This document shows positions 46,777-55,022 of a stretch of 64,000 bases of DNA, in pieces. Under the pieces are notes generated by a model. The model was given only the letters and a program-made list of their open reading frames with translations, was not told the DNA's origin and did not search any database. A program made the position numbers and the translations under genes. Location of the stretch: assembly GCF_022829365.1 (NCBI RefSeq), contig NZ_JAKSYJ010000235.1, positions 1 to 64,000 on the forward strand, in the 5' to 3' direction. The stretch comes from Methylobacterium sp. J-077 (GTDB lineage Bacteria > Pseudomonadota > Alphaproteobacteria > Rhizobiales > Beijerinckiaceae). Within the stretch, counting starts at the first letter, position 1. The number at the start of each line of letters is the position of its first letter.

Positions 46777-47274
46777 ATGGCCGGCAACGAGTTCCCGCAG
46801 GATCCGCAGAAGGATCCGCTGCACGATGGCCCCGGCGAGCGCCCCCAGTGGCGCGCCCTCCAGGGCGACGTCGAGGGTCTGGCCGACGAGGCCGCCGAGC
46901 GCGGCCGCGGACTGATCGACGCGGCGCGTCTCCAGGCCCAGGACTACGTCGAGCGGCGCAAGAGCGACGCGGCGCAGTCGGTCAACGATCTGGCGCAGAC
47001 GATCCGCAATTCCGGCCGCGACCTCGGCGACAAGCCGCATGTGCGCGCCTTCTTCGACAGCGCCGCCGACGGGCTGGAGCAGCTCGGCTCCTCGATCGAG
47101 CGCCGCAGCCTCGGCGACTTCTACGGCGAGGCCGAGGCCTTCGCGCGGCGCGCGCCGGTGGCGGTGGCGGTCGGCACCTTCGTGGCCGGCCTGATCGCCG
47201 CCCGGTTCATCAAGTCGTCGAGCCTGCCGCCGGACGCGCCCGACGGCGACGCCCGCGACAGCTTCCGGGCCTGA
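46777..47274 (+). CDS. ElaB/YqjD-like (DUF883-type) membrane-anchored protein
   Basis: This is a 165-residue protein. Long amphipathic helices rich in Ala/Glu/Arg (residues 25-120; e.g. QAQDYVERRKSDAAQSVND) are followed by one C-terminal membrane helix (about 125-145: VAVAVGTFVAGLIAARFI). This is the plan of ElaB/YqjD proteins, C-tail-anchored inner-membrane proteins that bind ribosomes or respond to stationary phase. GAGGAG precedes the ATG. It is the first gene of a four-gene run. The family call rests on architecture. Confidence 0.72.
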   Translation: MAGNEFPQDPQKDPLHDGPGERPQWRALQGDVEGLADEAAERGRGLIDAARLQAQDYVERRKSDAAQSVNDLAQTIRNSGRDLGDKPHVRAFFDSAADGLEQLGSSIERRSLGDFYGEAEAFARRAPVAVAVGTFVAGLIAARFIKSSSLPPDAPDGDARDSFRA

Positions 47275-47276
47275 CC

Positions 47277-47702
47277 ATGGCCCAGGGACCTGATCCGCGC
47301 CAAGCCGGCCCGTCCGCCGGCGCTTCCAGCATCCAGAGCCTGATCGGCGACGCCCTGCGAGAGACCAACGAGCTCGCCCGCAAGGAGATCGCGCTGTTCC
47401 GCGCCGAGATGGCGGGCAATGTCCGCCAGCTCATCATCGGCTTGGCCTGCATGGTCGGCTCGGCGGTGTTCGCCGTGGTCGCCCTGCTGGTCCTGATCGG
47501 CGCCTTCGTGAAGTGGCTCGCCACGATCGTTGGTTCCGAGTGGCTCTCGGCCCTGATCGTCGGCGGCGTGCTGCTGGCCATCGCCGTCGGCATGGCCCTG
47601 TGGGCGCGCAGCGTCTTGTCCCTTTCCACCCTGGCGCCGACGCGCACGACGCGCCAAGTGCGCCAGGATGCCCAGGCCCTGTCGGAGCGCGTATCCGGAT
47701 GA
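47277..47702 (+). CDS. YqjE/phage-holin-3_6-like membrane protein
   Basis: This is a 141-residue protein. The N-terminal cytoplasmic helix (LIGDALRETNELARKEIALFRAE) is characteristic of the YqjE/Phage_holin_3_6 group. Two transmembrane helices follow (about 50-75 LIIGLACMVGSAVFAVVALLV, and 85-110 LSALIVGGVLLAIAVGMAL). In other bacteria this gene stands beside yqjD, as here. There is no evidence that it acts as a phage holin. It starts 2 bp after the upstream stop. Confidence 0.78.
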   Translation: MAQGPDPRQAGPSAGASSIQSLIGDALRETNELARKEIALFRAEMAGNVRQLIIGLACMVGSAVFAVVALLVLIGAFVKWLATIVGSEWLSALIVGGVLLAIAVGMALWARSVLSLSTLAPTRTTRQVRQDAQALSERVSG

Positions 47703-48079
47703 GTTCGATGACCGACCTCGAAAAGGAAATCGAGGCGAGCCGAGCGCGGCTCGACGACACGATCGACCAGATCCAGGGGAAGCTCTCGGTCCCGAACATC
47801 GTGGACGAGATGCTGGGCAACGCCCGGCGCACCCCCGCGCTGAGCGGCGTCTATGACGGTGCCCTGGAGGCGGTGCGCCGCAATCCCGTGCCGGTCCTGC
47901 TGATCGCCGCCGGGGTGGGGCTGCTGTTCAACCGGATGGCCCGGGATGCCGAGCGCCGCCGCACCCAGGTCTCGGCCGAGCGCGTGGCCACGCTCAACAC
48001 TGGCACGGCCCGCGGTTACGACCCCGACCTGCCGACGGCGCGCCCGCTTCGCGATCCTTTCGAGAAGACCGACATCTGA
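47699..48079 (+). CDS. DUF3618 (YqjK/PRC-neighbour type) protein
   Basis: This is a 126-residue protein with the DUF3618 signature near the start: LEKEIEASRARLDDTIDQIQ. A C-terminal hydrophobic helix (VPVLLIAAGVGLLFNRMA, about residues 65-85) follows, then a polar tail. ATG 47699 overlaps the upstream stop (ATGA); an in-frame ATG lies four codons later. DUF3618 proteins regularly follow YqjD and holin-like genes in alphaproteobacteria. Function unknown, presumably inner-membrane stress adaptation. Confidence 0.8.
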   Translation: MSSMTDLEKEIEASRARLDDTIDQIQGKLSVPNIVDEMLGNARRTPALSGVYDGALEAVRRNPVPVLLIAAGVGLLFNRMARDAERRRTQVSAERVATLNTGTARGYDPDLPTARPLRDPFEKTDI

Positions 48080-48170
48080 CGCCCGAGACGTGACGATTCG
48101 AGCCCGGCCCGATGGCCGGGATGGGCGACGCCCCCGCGCGGCGCCGAGACGGACATCCGAGGACCCCGCC

Positions 48171-48947
48171 ATGACCGACAAGCCGACCCCGTCCAGCCTC
48201 CCCGAACAGCTCGCCGCCCAGGCCGGCATGCCGACCGGCTCCGGCGATACCGGCTTGCGGCCTGATCCGGCCGGACACGGCGATCCGCGCCCGGCCCCCG
48301 GCGAGGCGGCCGGCGACTTCACCCTTCGCCCCGACCCGCGCGGCCTGCACGATCCGCTTCCCCCCGGCGCCGCGACGCGCCCGATCGATGCCGCCGCCTC
48401 CGTGAAGGGCGGTGCACAGGCTGTGGGTGATCGCGCCAGCGACCTCGCCGGGCAGGCGCGCCAGACCGTGTCGGAGTTGGCCGACGATATCGGTGGCCGC
48501 CTCGGCGGTGCCGCCGACCAGGCCCGGGCCCGTGCCGCCTCGGTCTATGACGAGGCCAAGGAGCGCGCCGGCGCGCTGCACAAGCGCAACCTGCGGGCGC
48601 TCGACGACATCACCACCCAGGGCATCGACGGGCTGCAGCGCGGCCGCAGCGCGGTCGAGCGGTTCGTGGATGACAACCCGCTGCTGGTCGGCGTTGTCGG
48701 CGTCGCCGCCGGTCTGCTGCTCGGCGCCCTGCTGCCCCGGACCCGTCAGGAGGACCGCAATATCGGCCCCTGGGCCGACGAGGTTCGCGACCAGGGCCTG
48801 CGCTACGCCCGCGAGGTGACCAATATGGGCCGCGAGTTCGTCCAGACCGCCCTCGATCCGGACAACCTCAACGCGGCGGTCCGCAAGGCCACGGAGTCCG
48901 ACGGGCACACGCCGCCGGAGAACGAGCGGACCGCGCACAACCTCTGA
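48171..48947 (+). CDS. ElaB-like nutrient-deprivation-type membrane protein
   Basis: This is a 258-residue protein. Residues 20-75 are a Pro/Gly/Asp-rich segment with a repeated LRPDP(A/R)GxxDP pattern. Residues 85-175 are Ala-rich amphipathic helix (RASDLAGQARQTVSELADDI). A single membrane helix (PLLVGVVGVAAGLLLGALL, about 185-203) is followed by a charged cytoplasmic tail. It is a longer relative of the first gene in the run. GAGGA precedes ATG 48171. The ElaB/YqjD-type module probably oligomerises and may tether a complex to the membrane. Confidence 0.72.
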   Translation: MTDKPTPSSLPEQLAAQAGMPTGSGDTGLRPDPAGHGDPRPAPGEAAGDFTLRPDPRGLHDPLPPGAATRPIDAAASVKGGAQAVGDRASDLAGQARQTVSELADDIGGRLGGAADQARARAASVYDEAKERAGALHKRNLRALDDITTQGIDGLQRGRSAVERFVDDNPLLVGVVGVAAGLLLGALLPRTRQEDRNIGPWADEVRDQGLRYAREVTNMGREFVQTALDPDNLNAAVRKATESDGHTPPENERTAHNL

Positions 48948-48959
48948 CGACGAAGTCCC

Positions 48960-48997
48960 CCGCCCGCTGGCCTCGCAGCCAGCGGGCGGTTTCTTTT
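48960..48997 (+). terminator. Rho-independent terminator of the ElaB/YqjE-like operon
   Basis: The 12-bp perfect GC stem CCGCCCGCTGGC / GCCAGCGGGCGG (48960-48971, 48978-48989) has a 6-nt loop and is followed at once by TTTCTTTT. It lies 13 bp after the last gene and overlaps the stop codon of convergent matB. Confidence 0.87.
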
Positions 48998-50504
48998 ACG
49001 CCCGATACAGCCCCGCATGGGTCTCCCGGAGCAGGTTTTTTTGTACCTTGCCCATGGTGTTGCGCGGCAGTTCGTCCACGAACAGCACGCGCTTGGGGCA
49101 TTTGAACCGGGCGAGCCGCCCCTCCAGGGCCGCCAGCACCCCGGCCTCGTCCGGGGCGTCCGTCCCGCCGACCACGACGGCGGTGACCGCCTCGCCGAAA
49201 TCCGGGTGTGCCAGACCGATCACGGCGGATTCGACCACGCCGGGCAGGGCGTCGATCTCGGTCTCCACCTCCTTCGGGTAGACGTTGAAGCCCCCCGAGA
49301 TGATCAGGTCCTTGCCGCGCCCGACGATGTGGACGTAGCCCCGGGCATCGACCTTGCCGAGGTCGCCGGTGATGAAGAAGCCGTCCGACCGGAACTCGGC
49401 TTCGGTCTTCTCGGGCATGCGCCAGTAGCCCTTGAACACGTTCGGGCCCTTCACCTCGATCATCCCGACCGCGTCCGGTCCCAGCGCCACGCCATTCTCC
49501 GGATCGACCACCCGCAGGGACACGCCCGGCAGGGGGAAGCCCACCGTGCCGGCGACCCGGTCCCCCGCGTAGGGGTTCGAGGTGCTCATGTTGGTCTCGG
49601 TCATGCCGTAGCGCTCAAGGATGGCGTGGCCGGTGCGGGCCTGCCACTCCCGGTGCGTCTCGGCGAGCAGCGGCGCCGAGCCCGACACGAACAGGCGCAT
49701 GCCCTTGGCCGCCTCGGGGGTGAGGCCCGGCTCCTTGAGGAGACGCGTGTAGAAAGTCGGCACACCCATCAGGGCGGTCGCCCGACCCATCAGGCTCAGG
49801 ATCAGTTTTGGGTCGAGGCGCGGCAGGAACAGCATGGTGCCGCCGCTCGCCAGCACCGTGTTGGTCGCCACGAACAGGCCGTGGGTGTGGAACACCGGCA
49901 GGGCGTGGATCAGCACGTCGTCTTCGGTAAAGCGCCAGACATCCACGAGCGTGCGAGCATTCGACGCGAGGTTGTCGTGGCTGAGCATGGCGCCCTTGGA
50001 GCGCCCGGTGGTGCCCGAGGTGTAGAGGATCGCCGCGAGGTCGTCCGGACCCCGGGGCACGTCCGCGAACTCCGTCTCCTGCCGGTCGGCGGCCTCGGCC
50101 GCGCTGCCGGACCCCGCCGCATCCAGGGTCCAGACCGCGCGGATGCCCGAGGCGGCCTGCGCCAGGGCCTCGCGCCGGCCCGGATCGCAGACGAAGATCG
50201 TCGGCTCGGCATCACCCAGAAAATATCCGATCTCCGCCGGGGTGTAGGCGGTGTTGAGCGGCAGGAACGCGGCGCCGGCGCGTACCACCCCGAGATAGAG
50301 GAAGATCACCTCGGGGCTCTTCTCGACCTGGACCGCCACCCGGTCACCGGGCCGCACGCCCGCCGCCTGCAGGGCCGCCGCGTAGGCGCCGGAGCGGGCG
50401 ATCAGGTCCGCGTAGCTGTAGCGGCGTCCCTCCGGGGTCTCGATCACGGTCTTGGCAGGATCGGGGACGCCGTCCCGGACCAGGGAGAAGAGATGGTTCG
50501 TCAT
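48996..50504 (-). CDS. matB: Malonyl-CoA synthetase
   Basis: This 502-residue acyl-adenylate-forming enzyme activates malonate with ATP and CoA. Motifs are the P-loop-like LYTSGTTGRSKGAM (A3), the ERYGMTETNMSTSNPY substrate region (typical of malonate-specific members), GDLGKVDARGYVHIVGR, DLIISGGFNVYP, and the catalytic Lys in NTMGKVQKNLL (A10). ATG 50504 is used. It lies downstream of malonyl-CoA decarboxylase on the same strand, forming the matA-matB malonate-utilisation pair that yields acetyl-CoA. Confidence 0.92.
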   Translation of the reverse strand: MTNHLFSLVRDGVPDPAKTVIETPEGRRYSYADLIARSGAYAAALQAAGVRPGDRVAVQVEKSPEVIFLYLGVVRAGAAFLPLNTAYTPAEIGYFLGDAEPTIFVCDPGRREALAQAASGIRAVWTLDAAGSGSAAEAADRQETEFADVPRGPDDLAAILYTSGTTGRSKGAMLSHDNLASNARTLVDVWRFTEDDVLIHALPVFHTHGLFVATNTVLASGGTMLFLPRLDPKLILSLMGRATALMGVPTFYTRLLKEPGLTPEAAKGMRLFVSGSAPLLAETHREWQARTGHAILERYGMTETNMSTSNPYAGDRVAGTVGFPLPGVSLRVVDPENGVALGPDAVGMIEVKGPNVFKGYWRMPEKTEAEFRSDGFFITGDLGKVDARGYVHIVGRGKDLIISGGFNVYPKEVETEIDALPGVVESAVIGLAHPDFGEAVTAVVVGGTDAPDEAGVLAALEGRLARFKCPKRVLFVDELPRNTMGKVQKNLLRETHAGLYRA

Positions 50505-50655
50505 CGTGAGGCTTGAGCTATCACGGGCCGCAGGGTTCGGGCAGCCATAGAACCGTTCCCGATCGCCCCGCAATCGGGGCCGGCGCTCCGCCATGACGTT
50601 CACGGGCCGCCTATGCCCGAACCGGCATCTCCTGCAGGGTGGGGAAGGCTCGGCC

Positions 50656-52065
50656 TCAAGCCTCGGCCAGCACCACCGCCCGCGGCGGCGGCAGCTTAGC
50701 GCGCAACTCCCGGGTCACCGCCGGCGAGGCCGCCACGGTGCCGAGATTGGCGTAGGTCTCGTGGTTCTTCTCGATCGCCGCGAGGTCGTAGAGGTAGTTC
50801 ACCATCAGCCCGTGCGACTGGGCCAAGCCCTTCTTCGACGTGTCGCCGAGGAAGTTGATCCGGTCCAGGCGGGCGCCGTTGCCGAGGTGGAACCGGGCCA
50901 CCGGGTCGAGCGGGCGCCCGCGCTCGTTCTTGGCGCGCAGGAAATAGGCGGCTGCGGCCGGGATCAGCGCCTTGCGCACCGCGTCGGCCCGGGCCTTGTC
51001 GGCGGGCCAGTCCGGGTCGTCCAGCGCCCGCAGCACCTCCACGTCCTCGGGCAGCAGCCCCTGCGGGCTGTCGGCCCGGCGCTCCCGGGCGAGCCAGGCG
51101 GCGAAGCCCGGCACCGGCGAGAGGGTCACGAAGGTCTTGAGCGAGGGCACCTCGCGGGTGAGGTCCTCGACCACCTGCTTGATCAGGAAATTGCCGAAGG
51201 TGACGCCGGCCAGCCCCTTCTGGCAGTTGGAGATCGAGTAGAAGATCGCCGTGGTCGCCGCCCGCGGCTGCAGCGGCTTGCGCTCCCGCGACAGGATCGG
51301 GGCGATGGCCGGCGCGACCTGTTCGGTGAGCGCCACCTCCACGAAGATCAGCGGCTCGTCGGAGAGCGCCGGGTGGAAGAAGGCGAAGCAGCGCCGGTCC
51401 GGCGGCTCGATCCGGGCGCGCAGGTCGTCCCAGCCGGAGATCGCGTGCACCGCCTCATACCGGATGATCTTCTCCAGGATATGGGCGGGCGTGGTCCAGT
51501 CGATGTGCCGCAGCACCAGGAAGCCCCGGTTGAACCAGGAGGCGAACAGGTGCTCGAAATCGGAATCGAGGCTGTCGACGGCGTCCAGCACGGCGGGGTC
51601 GGCTTCATCGCCGGTGCGCAGCGCCTTGCGCAGGTCGAACAGGTCCTCGCGCATCCGCACGAGGCTGAGCGTGCCGCCGCGGGCGAGGTTGAGGCGGCGG
51701 ATCAACTCCTGGCTGCGCGGCTCGGCGGCTTCGTGCAGGGTGGCGAGGCGGGCCCGGGTCGGGTCGGACCGGTAGGCGGCGATCGCCTCGTCGACTGCGG
51801 CGTGGTCCGCGTCGAAATCCAGCGCGATCGCCCGCAGGAAGGCGTGGCGCTCCGCCTGGCCGAAGCTGGCGTAGCGGTCGAGGATCAGCCGGGCCAAAGC
51901 CACCCCGGAGGCCTCGCCGCGCCGGGAGATCAGGTCCTCGCACAGCTTGACCAGCTCGCCCGCATTGGCCCGGCCGCCGATGTCGCCGCGCCCGATCCCG
52001 ATCAGGTCGCGGCCGCGCTCGCTGATGGTCTGGAGCAGGTCGCCGAAGAAGGAGATCGCCGCCAT
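50656..52065 (-). CDS. matA: Malonyl-CoA decarboxylase
   Basis: This 469-residue protein of the MCD family converts malonyl-CoA to acetyl-CoA and CO2. It has the N-terminal four-helix domain (LLQTISERGRDLIGIGRGD) and the GNAT-like catalytic domain, with WTTPAHILEKIIRYEAVH, FAFFHPALSDEPLIFVEVAL, IFYSISNCQKGLAGVTFGNF and the C-terminal FHLGNGARLDRINFLGD. ATG 52065 starts just before the conserved region. It precedes matB by 151 bp. Confidence 0.94.
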   Translation of the reverse strand: MAAISFFGDLLQTISERGRDLIGIGRGDIGGRANAGELVKLCEDLISRRGEASGVALARLILDRYASFGQAERHAFLRAIALDFDADHAAVDEAIAAYRSDPTRARLATLHEAAEPRSQELIRRLNLARGGTLSLVRMREDLFDLRKALRTGDEADPAVLDAVDSLDSDFEHLFASWFNRGFLVLRHIDWTTPAHILEKIIRYEAVHAISGWDDLRARIEPPDRRCFAFFHPALSDEPLIFVEVALTEQVAPAIAPILSRERKPLQPRAATTAIFYSISNCQKGLAGVTFGNFLIKQVVEDLTREVPSLKTFVTLSPVPGFAAWLARERRADSPQGLLPEDVEVLRALDDPDWPADKARADAVRKALIPAAAAYFLRAKNERGRPLDPVARFHLGNGARLDRINFLGDTSKKGLAQSHGLMVNYLYDLAAIEKNHETYANLGTVAASPAVTRELRAKLPPPRAVVLAEA

Positions 52066-52326
52066 GACCCTCGCACTGACCCCTGTCGGACCGGACCCGA
52101 AGCGCACCCGGACCCGCGACGCCGGCTCGTCGATCGGAGGCGCGCGGACCTGCCGAACCGGAACGAGCCGGGCCTGTTCAGGCCGGTCGGCTCAGATCCG
52201 CGGTTCCGCCTGCCATTCTACGGCGGCACGGGCGCGGCGACCAGAGCTTGAGCGGCCGCGGAGCGCCCCAAACGTGCAGCCTGCGGTCGCGTTACGACGG
52301 TGATGTGACGGGCCGGTCCCGTCCGG

Positions 52327-52518
52327 TCAGAGCCGCTCGGCCACGGTGGCGAGGTCGGCCAGCTCCCGCCAGTCGCCGAGGCCGTGCTGGCGGGCGAAGC
52401 GAAGTTCGGCCGCCCGGCGGGCGCGCTCCGGATCGCGGGCCCGCAGGATCGCGACGGACCCGATCGTGAAGGGCACCCCGAGGATTTCTTTGGCAAACTC
52501 GACGCGGTAGTTCGGCAT
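52327..52518 (-). CDS. Small conserved-looking protein (63 aa), unknown
   Basis: This 63-residue soluble protein starts MPNYRVEFAKEILGVPFTIG and ends with DWRELADLATVAERL. It has a beta-strand-like N-terminus and an Ala/Arg-rich helix (RARDPERARRAAELRFARQ). AGGGAG lies 6 nt before ATG 52518, the best ribosome site in this stretch, and residues upstream in the same frame look non-coding. It is related in style to short hypothetical proteins found across Rhizobiales. Function unknown. Confidence 0.65.
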   Translation of the reverse strand: MPNYRVEFAKEILGVPFTIGSVAILRARDPERARRAAELRFARQHGLGDWRELADLATVAERL

Positions 52519-52837
52519 CCCGTACTCCCTGCTGCGGTGGTTCCGGACGCGGCCGCACGGAACGAACCCGGCCCCGAAACCGCATCGGGCTGACGAACCA
52601 GCAAGTTTGGGTTCGACGCCCGGGACGCGGACGGCCGGAACCGCGTCGATCGCATATGGTGCGAGCCGTTGGCCGGTGAAGGGGCGCGGGGCGTGACCGA
52701 GGGCTGCAGCCCCGGCGCTTGCCGGAGGACGCGCCCTGCCCGTATCGGTCTCAGCCCTCCCTTCCCGACACGGATCCCACGATGGCCCCCATGACGGCCC
52801 TGAAGCGGCGGCACGCCTGGCCGCCCCCGACCCTGTC
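52519..52837. other. 319-bp divergent intergenic region
   Basis: This region lies between the 63-aa gene (minus) and the MFS gene (plus). The open frames crossing it are Arg/Pro-rich shadows. No promoter box, repeat or terminator stands out. The MFS gene might start earlier than its listed GTG, since the frame is open upstream, but the upstream residues are not membrane-like. Confidence 0.4.
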
Positions 52838-54013
52838 GTGACGACCCCGCTCGACGCGAAGGCCCGGCTCGGCCTGACGCTGATCGCCGGCGGGGCGGTC
52901 GCCAACATCTATTACAACCAGCCGCTGCTCGGGCTGATCGTGTCCGAATTCGGCGACGCCGCGGCCCTGTGGGTGCCGACCACGGCGCTCGTCGGCTACG
53001 GGCTCGGCATCATCGGGCTGGTGCCCCTGGGCGACGCCCTGCCCCGCCGTCGCCTGATCGTCTGGCAATGCCTCGGCCTCGCAGTGGCGCTGCTCGCCGT
53101 GGGCCTCGCCCCGAACCTCGCCTGCCTGGCGCTCGCCCACCTCGTCGTCGGCGTGCTCGCCTGCGCGGCGCAGCAGGCGGTGCCGTTCGCGGCCGAGCTC
53201 GCCCCCGATGCGAGCCGCGGGCGGATCGTCGGCCAGGTGATGACCGGGCTGCTCACCGGCATCCTGCTCGCCCGCACGGCGAGCGGGTTTCTGGGGGCGC
53301 ATCTCGGCTGGCGCGCGGTGTTCCTGGCCGCCTCGCTGCTCGCCCTCGCCATGGCGGGCATCGCCCGGGCGACCCTGCCGCACACGCCCCAGACCCATCC
53401 CCTGCGCTACCGCGCGCTGATGCTGTCGATCCTCCATCTCGCCCGGTCGCAGCCGGTGCTGCGCACCGCGAGCCTGTCGCAGGCGCTGCTGTTTGCCGCG
53501 TTCAACGCCTTCTGGGCGACCCTGGCGCTGCTGGTGGAGAACCCGCCCTTCGGGCTCTCCGCCGCCGGGGCGGGTTTGTTCGGGGTGATCGGCGTCTGCG
53601 GCGCCTTCGTGGCGCCCTTGTCGGGCCGGTTCACCGACACGCGCGGCGCGAAGCCGGTGGTGCTCGGCGGCAGCCTGATGGTCGCCCTGTCGTTCCTGGT
53701 GCTCTGGGCCGGAGGCACGTGGTCGCTGGTCGCGGTGGCGTTCGGCGTCCTGCTGATCGATATCGGCATGAATGGCGCGCTCATCGCCAACCAGACCCGG
53801 GCCTACGCCCTGGTCCCCGGGGCGCGGGGCCGGATCAACACCGTGCTGTTCACGACCCTGTTCGTGTTCGGGGCGCTCGGCGCCTTCGCCGGCTCGCAGG
53901 CCTTCCTGGTGGTCGGCTGGCCGGGGGTCTGCGCGGTGGGGCTGGCCTTCTCGGCGCTCGCCGTGCTGGTGGCGGCCCGCGATCCGCACGGGCCGGCGAC
54001 GCCGGCTACTTGA
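52838..54013 (+). CDS. MFS transporter (AraJ/YfcJ-like drug or metabolite exporter)
   Basis: This 391-residue major facilitator has about 12 hydrophobic helices. The loop 2-3 region reads YGLGIIGLVPLGDALPRRRL, which corresponds to the MFS signature G-x-L-x-D-R-x-GR-R in a weakened form, and AxQQAVPFAAELAP is typical of the group. Its substrate is unknown. The start is a GTG at 52838. Its 3' end overlaps the 3' end of cobC by 8 bp on the opposite strand, so transcripts converge without a spacer. Confidence 0.85.
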   Translation: MTTPLDAKARLGLTLIAGGAVANIYYNQPLLGLIVSEFGDAAALWVPTTALVGYGLGIIGLVPLGDALPRRRLIVWQCLGLAVALLAVGLAPNLACLALAHLVVGVLACAAQQAVPFAAELAPDASRGRIVGQVMTGLLTGILLARTASGFLGAHLGWRAVFLAASLLALAMAGIARATLPHTPQTHPLRYRALMLSILHLARSQPVLRTASLSQALLFAAFNAFWATLALLVENPPFGLSAAGAGLFGVIGVCGAFVAPLSGRFTDTRGAKPVVLGGSLMVALSFLVLWAGGTWSLVAVAFGVLLIDIGMNGALIANQTRAYALVPGARGRINTVLFTTLFVFGALGAFAGSQAFLVVGWPGVCAVGLAFSALAVLVAARDPHGPATPAT

Positions 54014-55022
54014 GCACCCGCGACAGGCGGCACCACGCCGCCTTCCCGGCCGGCAGGCCGAAGCGCAGGCGCGCGGGCCGCTCGGGGAAGCGCCGGACCG
54101 CGATCCCGGCTTGCGCGAGCCGCCGGTACAGGCCCGGCCCGTCGGGGAAATCGGCGGTGCGGAACAGGCTGGTGCCGCCGACGATCGTGCCGCCACCGCG
54201 GGCGATCAGCCGGTCGAGGCGCTCCGCATCCGCCGCCCGCGCCCGGGCGGCCTCCGCGCGCCACGCCGTATCCGACAGGGCCGCCCGCCCGATCGCCAGG
54301 GCCGGCCCCGACACCGCCCAGGGGCCGAGCGCCGTGGCGATCCGGTCCGCCGTCCCGGGGTCGGCGATCGCGAAGCCGAGGCGCAGGCCGGCGAGCCCGT
54401 AAGTCTTGCCGAAGGAGCGCAAAACCACGAGCCCCGGCTCTGCATGCGGGCACAGGCTCGACACCGGCTCAAGATCCGCAAAAGCCTCGTCCGCGACCAG
54501 CAGGCCGCCGCGGGCTCGCAGCGCGTCCGCCAGGGCGAGGCGCTCAGGCCGCGGATGGGTCCGCCCGTCCGGGTTGTTCGGATCGACCAGCACCACCACG
54601 GCCGCGTCGCCGGTCGCCGCGATGCCGTCGACCGGCGTCACCGCGTGCCCGGCCCGCACCCAGGCGGCTTCGTGCTCGGCATAGGTCGGGCCGATGACCG
54701 CGACCCGGGTCGGGGCCACGAGCCGGGGCAGGGTCTCGATCAGGATCTGGGTGCCGGGGGCGGACACGACATGGGTCGCATCGGGTGCGCCGTAGGCCGA
54801 AGCAGCCGCCTCCCGCAGGGCTTCGACCTCGGCGGCGGCGGGGAGCCGCGTCCAGGCGCTGGCCTCCACCGGCGGCACGGGATACGGGACCGGGTTGATC
54901 CCCGTCGAGAGGTCGAGCCAGGGCTCCGGCGCCTCGGGAAAGGCGCGACGCAGTTCTCCGAGATCGCCGCCATGGGGGATTGTCCCCGGCTCCGGAGCGG
55001 AATTCCAGAAACGATGGTCCAT
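54006..55022 (-). CDS. cobC: CobC/CobD-type aminotransferase of cobalamin synthesis (L-threonine-O-3-phosphate decarboxylase-like)
   Basis: This 338-residue fold-type-I PLP enzyme is named CobC in aerobic producers. It supplies the aminopropanol arm of cobalamin. HGGDLGELRRAFPEAPEPWLDLSTGINP at the N-terminus is the family hallmark. LVDPNNPDGR follows, the PLP-lysine motif is LRSFGKTYGLAGLRLG, and the terminal Arg-containing RFGLP is present. Its ATG at 55022 lies inside the 5' end of divergent cobD (9-nt overlap), and its stop overlaps the MFS gene. Confidence 0.9.
   Translation of the reverse strand: MDHRFWNSAPEPGTIPHGGDLGELRRAFPEAPEPWLDLSTGINPVPYPVPPVEASAWTRLPAAAEVEALREAAASAYGAPDATHVVSAPGTQILIETLPRLVAPTRVAVIGPTYAEHEAAWVRAGHAVTPVDGIAATGDAAVVVLVDPNNPDGRTHPRPERLALADALRARGGLLVADEAFADLEPVSSLCPHAEPGLVVLRSFGKTYGLAGLRLGFAIADPGTADRIATALGPWAVSGPALAIGRAALSDTAWRAEAARARAADAERLDRLIARGGGTIVGGTSLFRTADFPDGPGLYRRLAQAGIAVRRFPERPARLRFGLPAGKAAWCRLSRVLK

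Noticed and set aside
47277..47702. Prophage holin
   Set aside because: The holin-like name comes from the family. The neighbours are ElaB/YqjD and DUF3618 genes and no phage genes are present.
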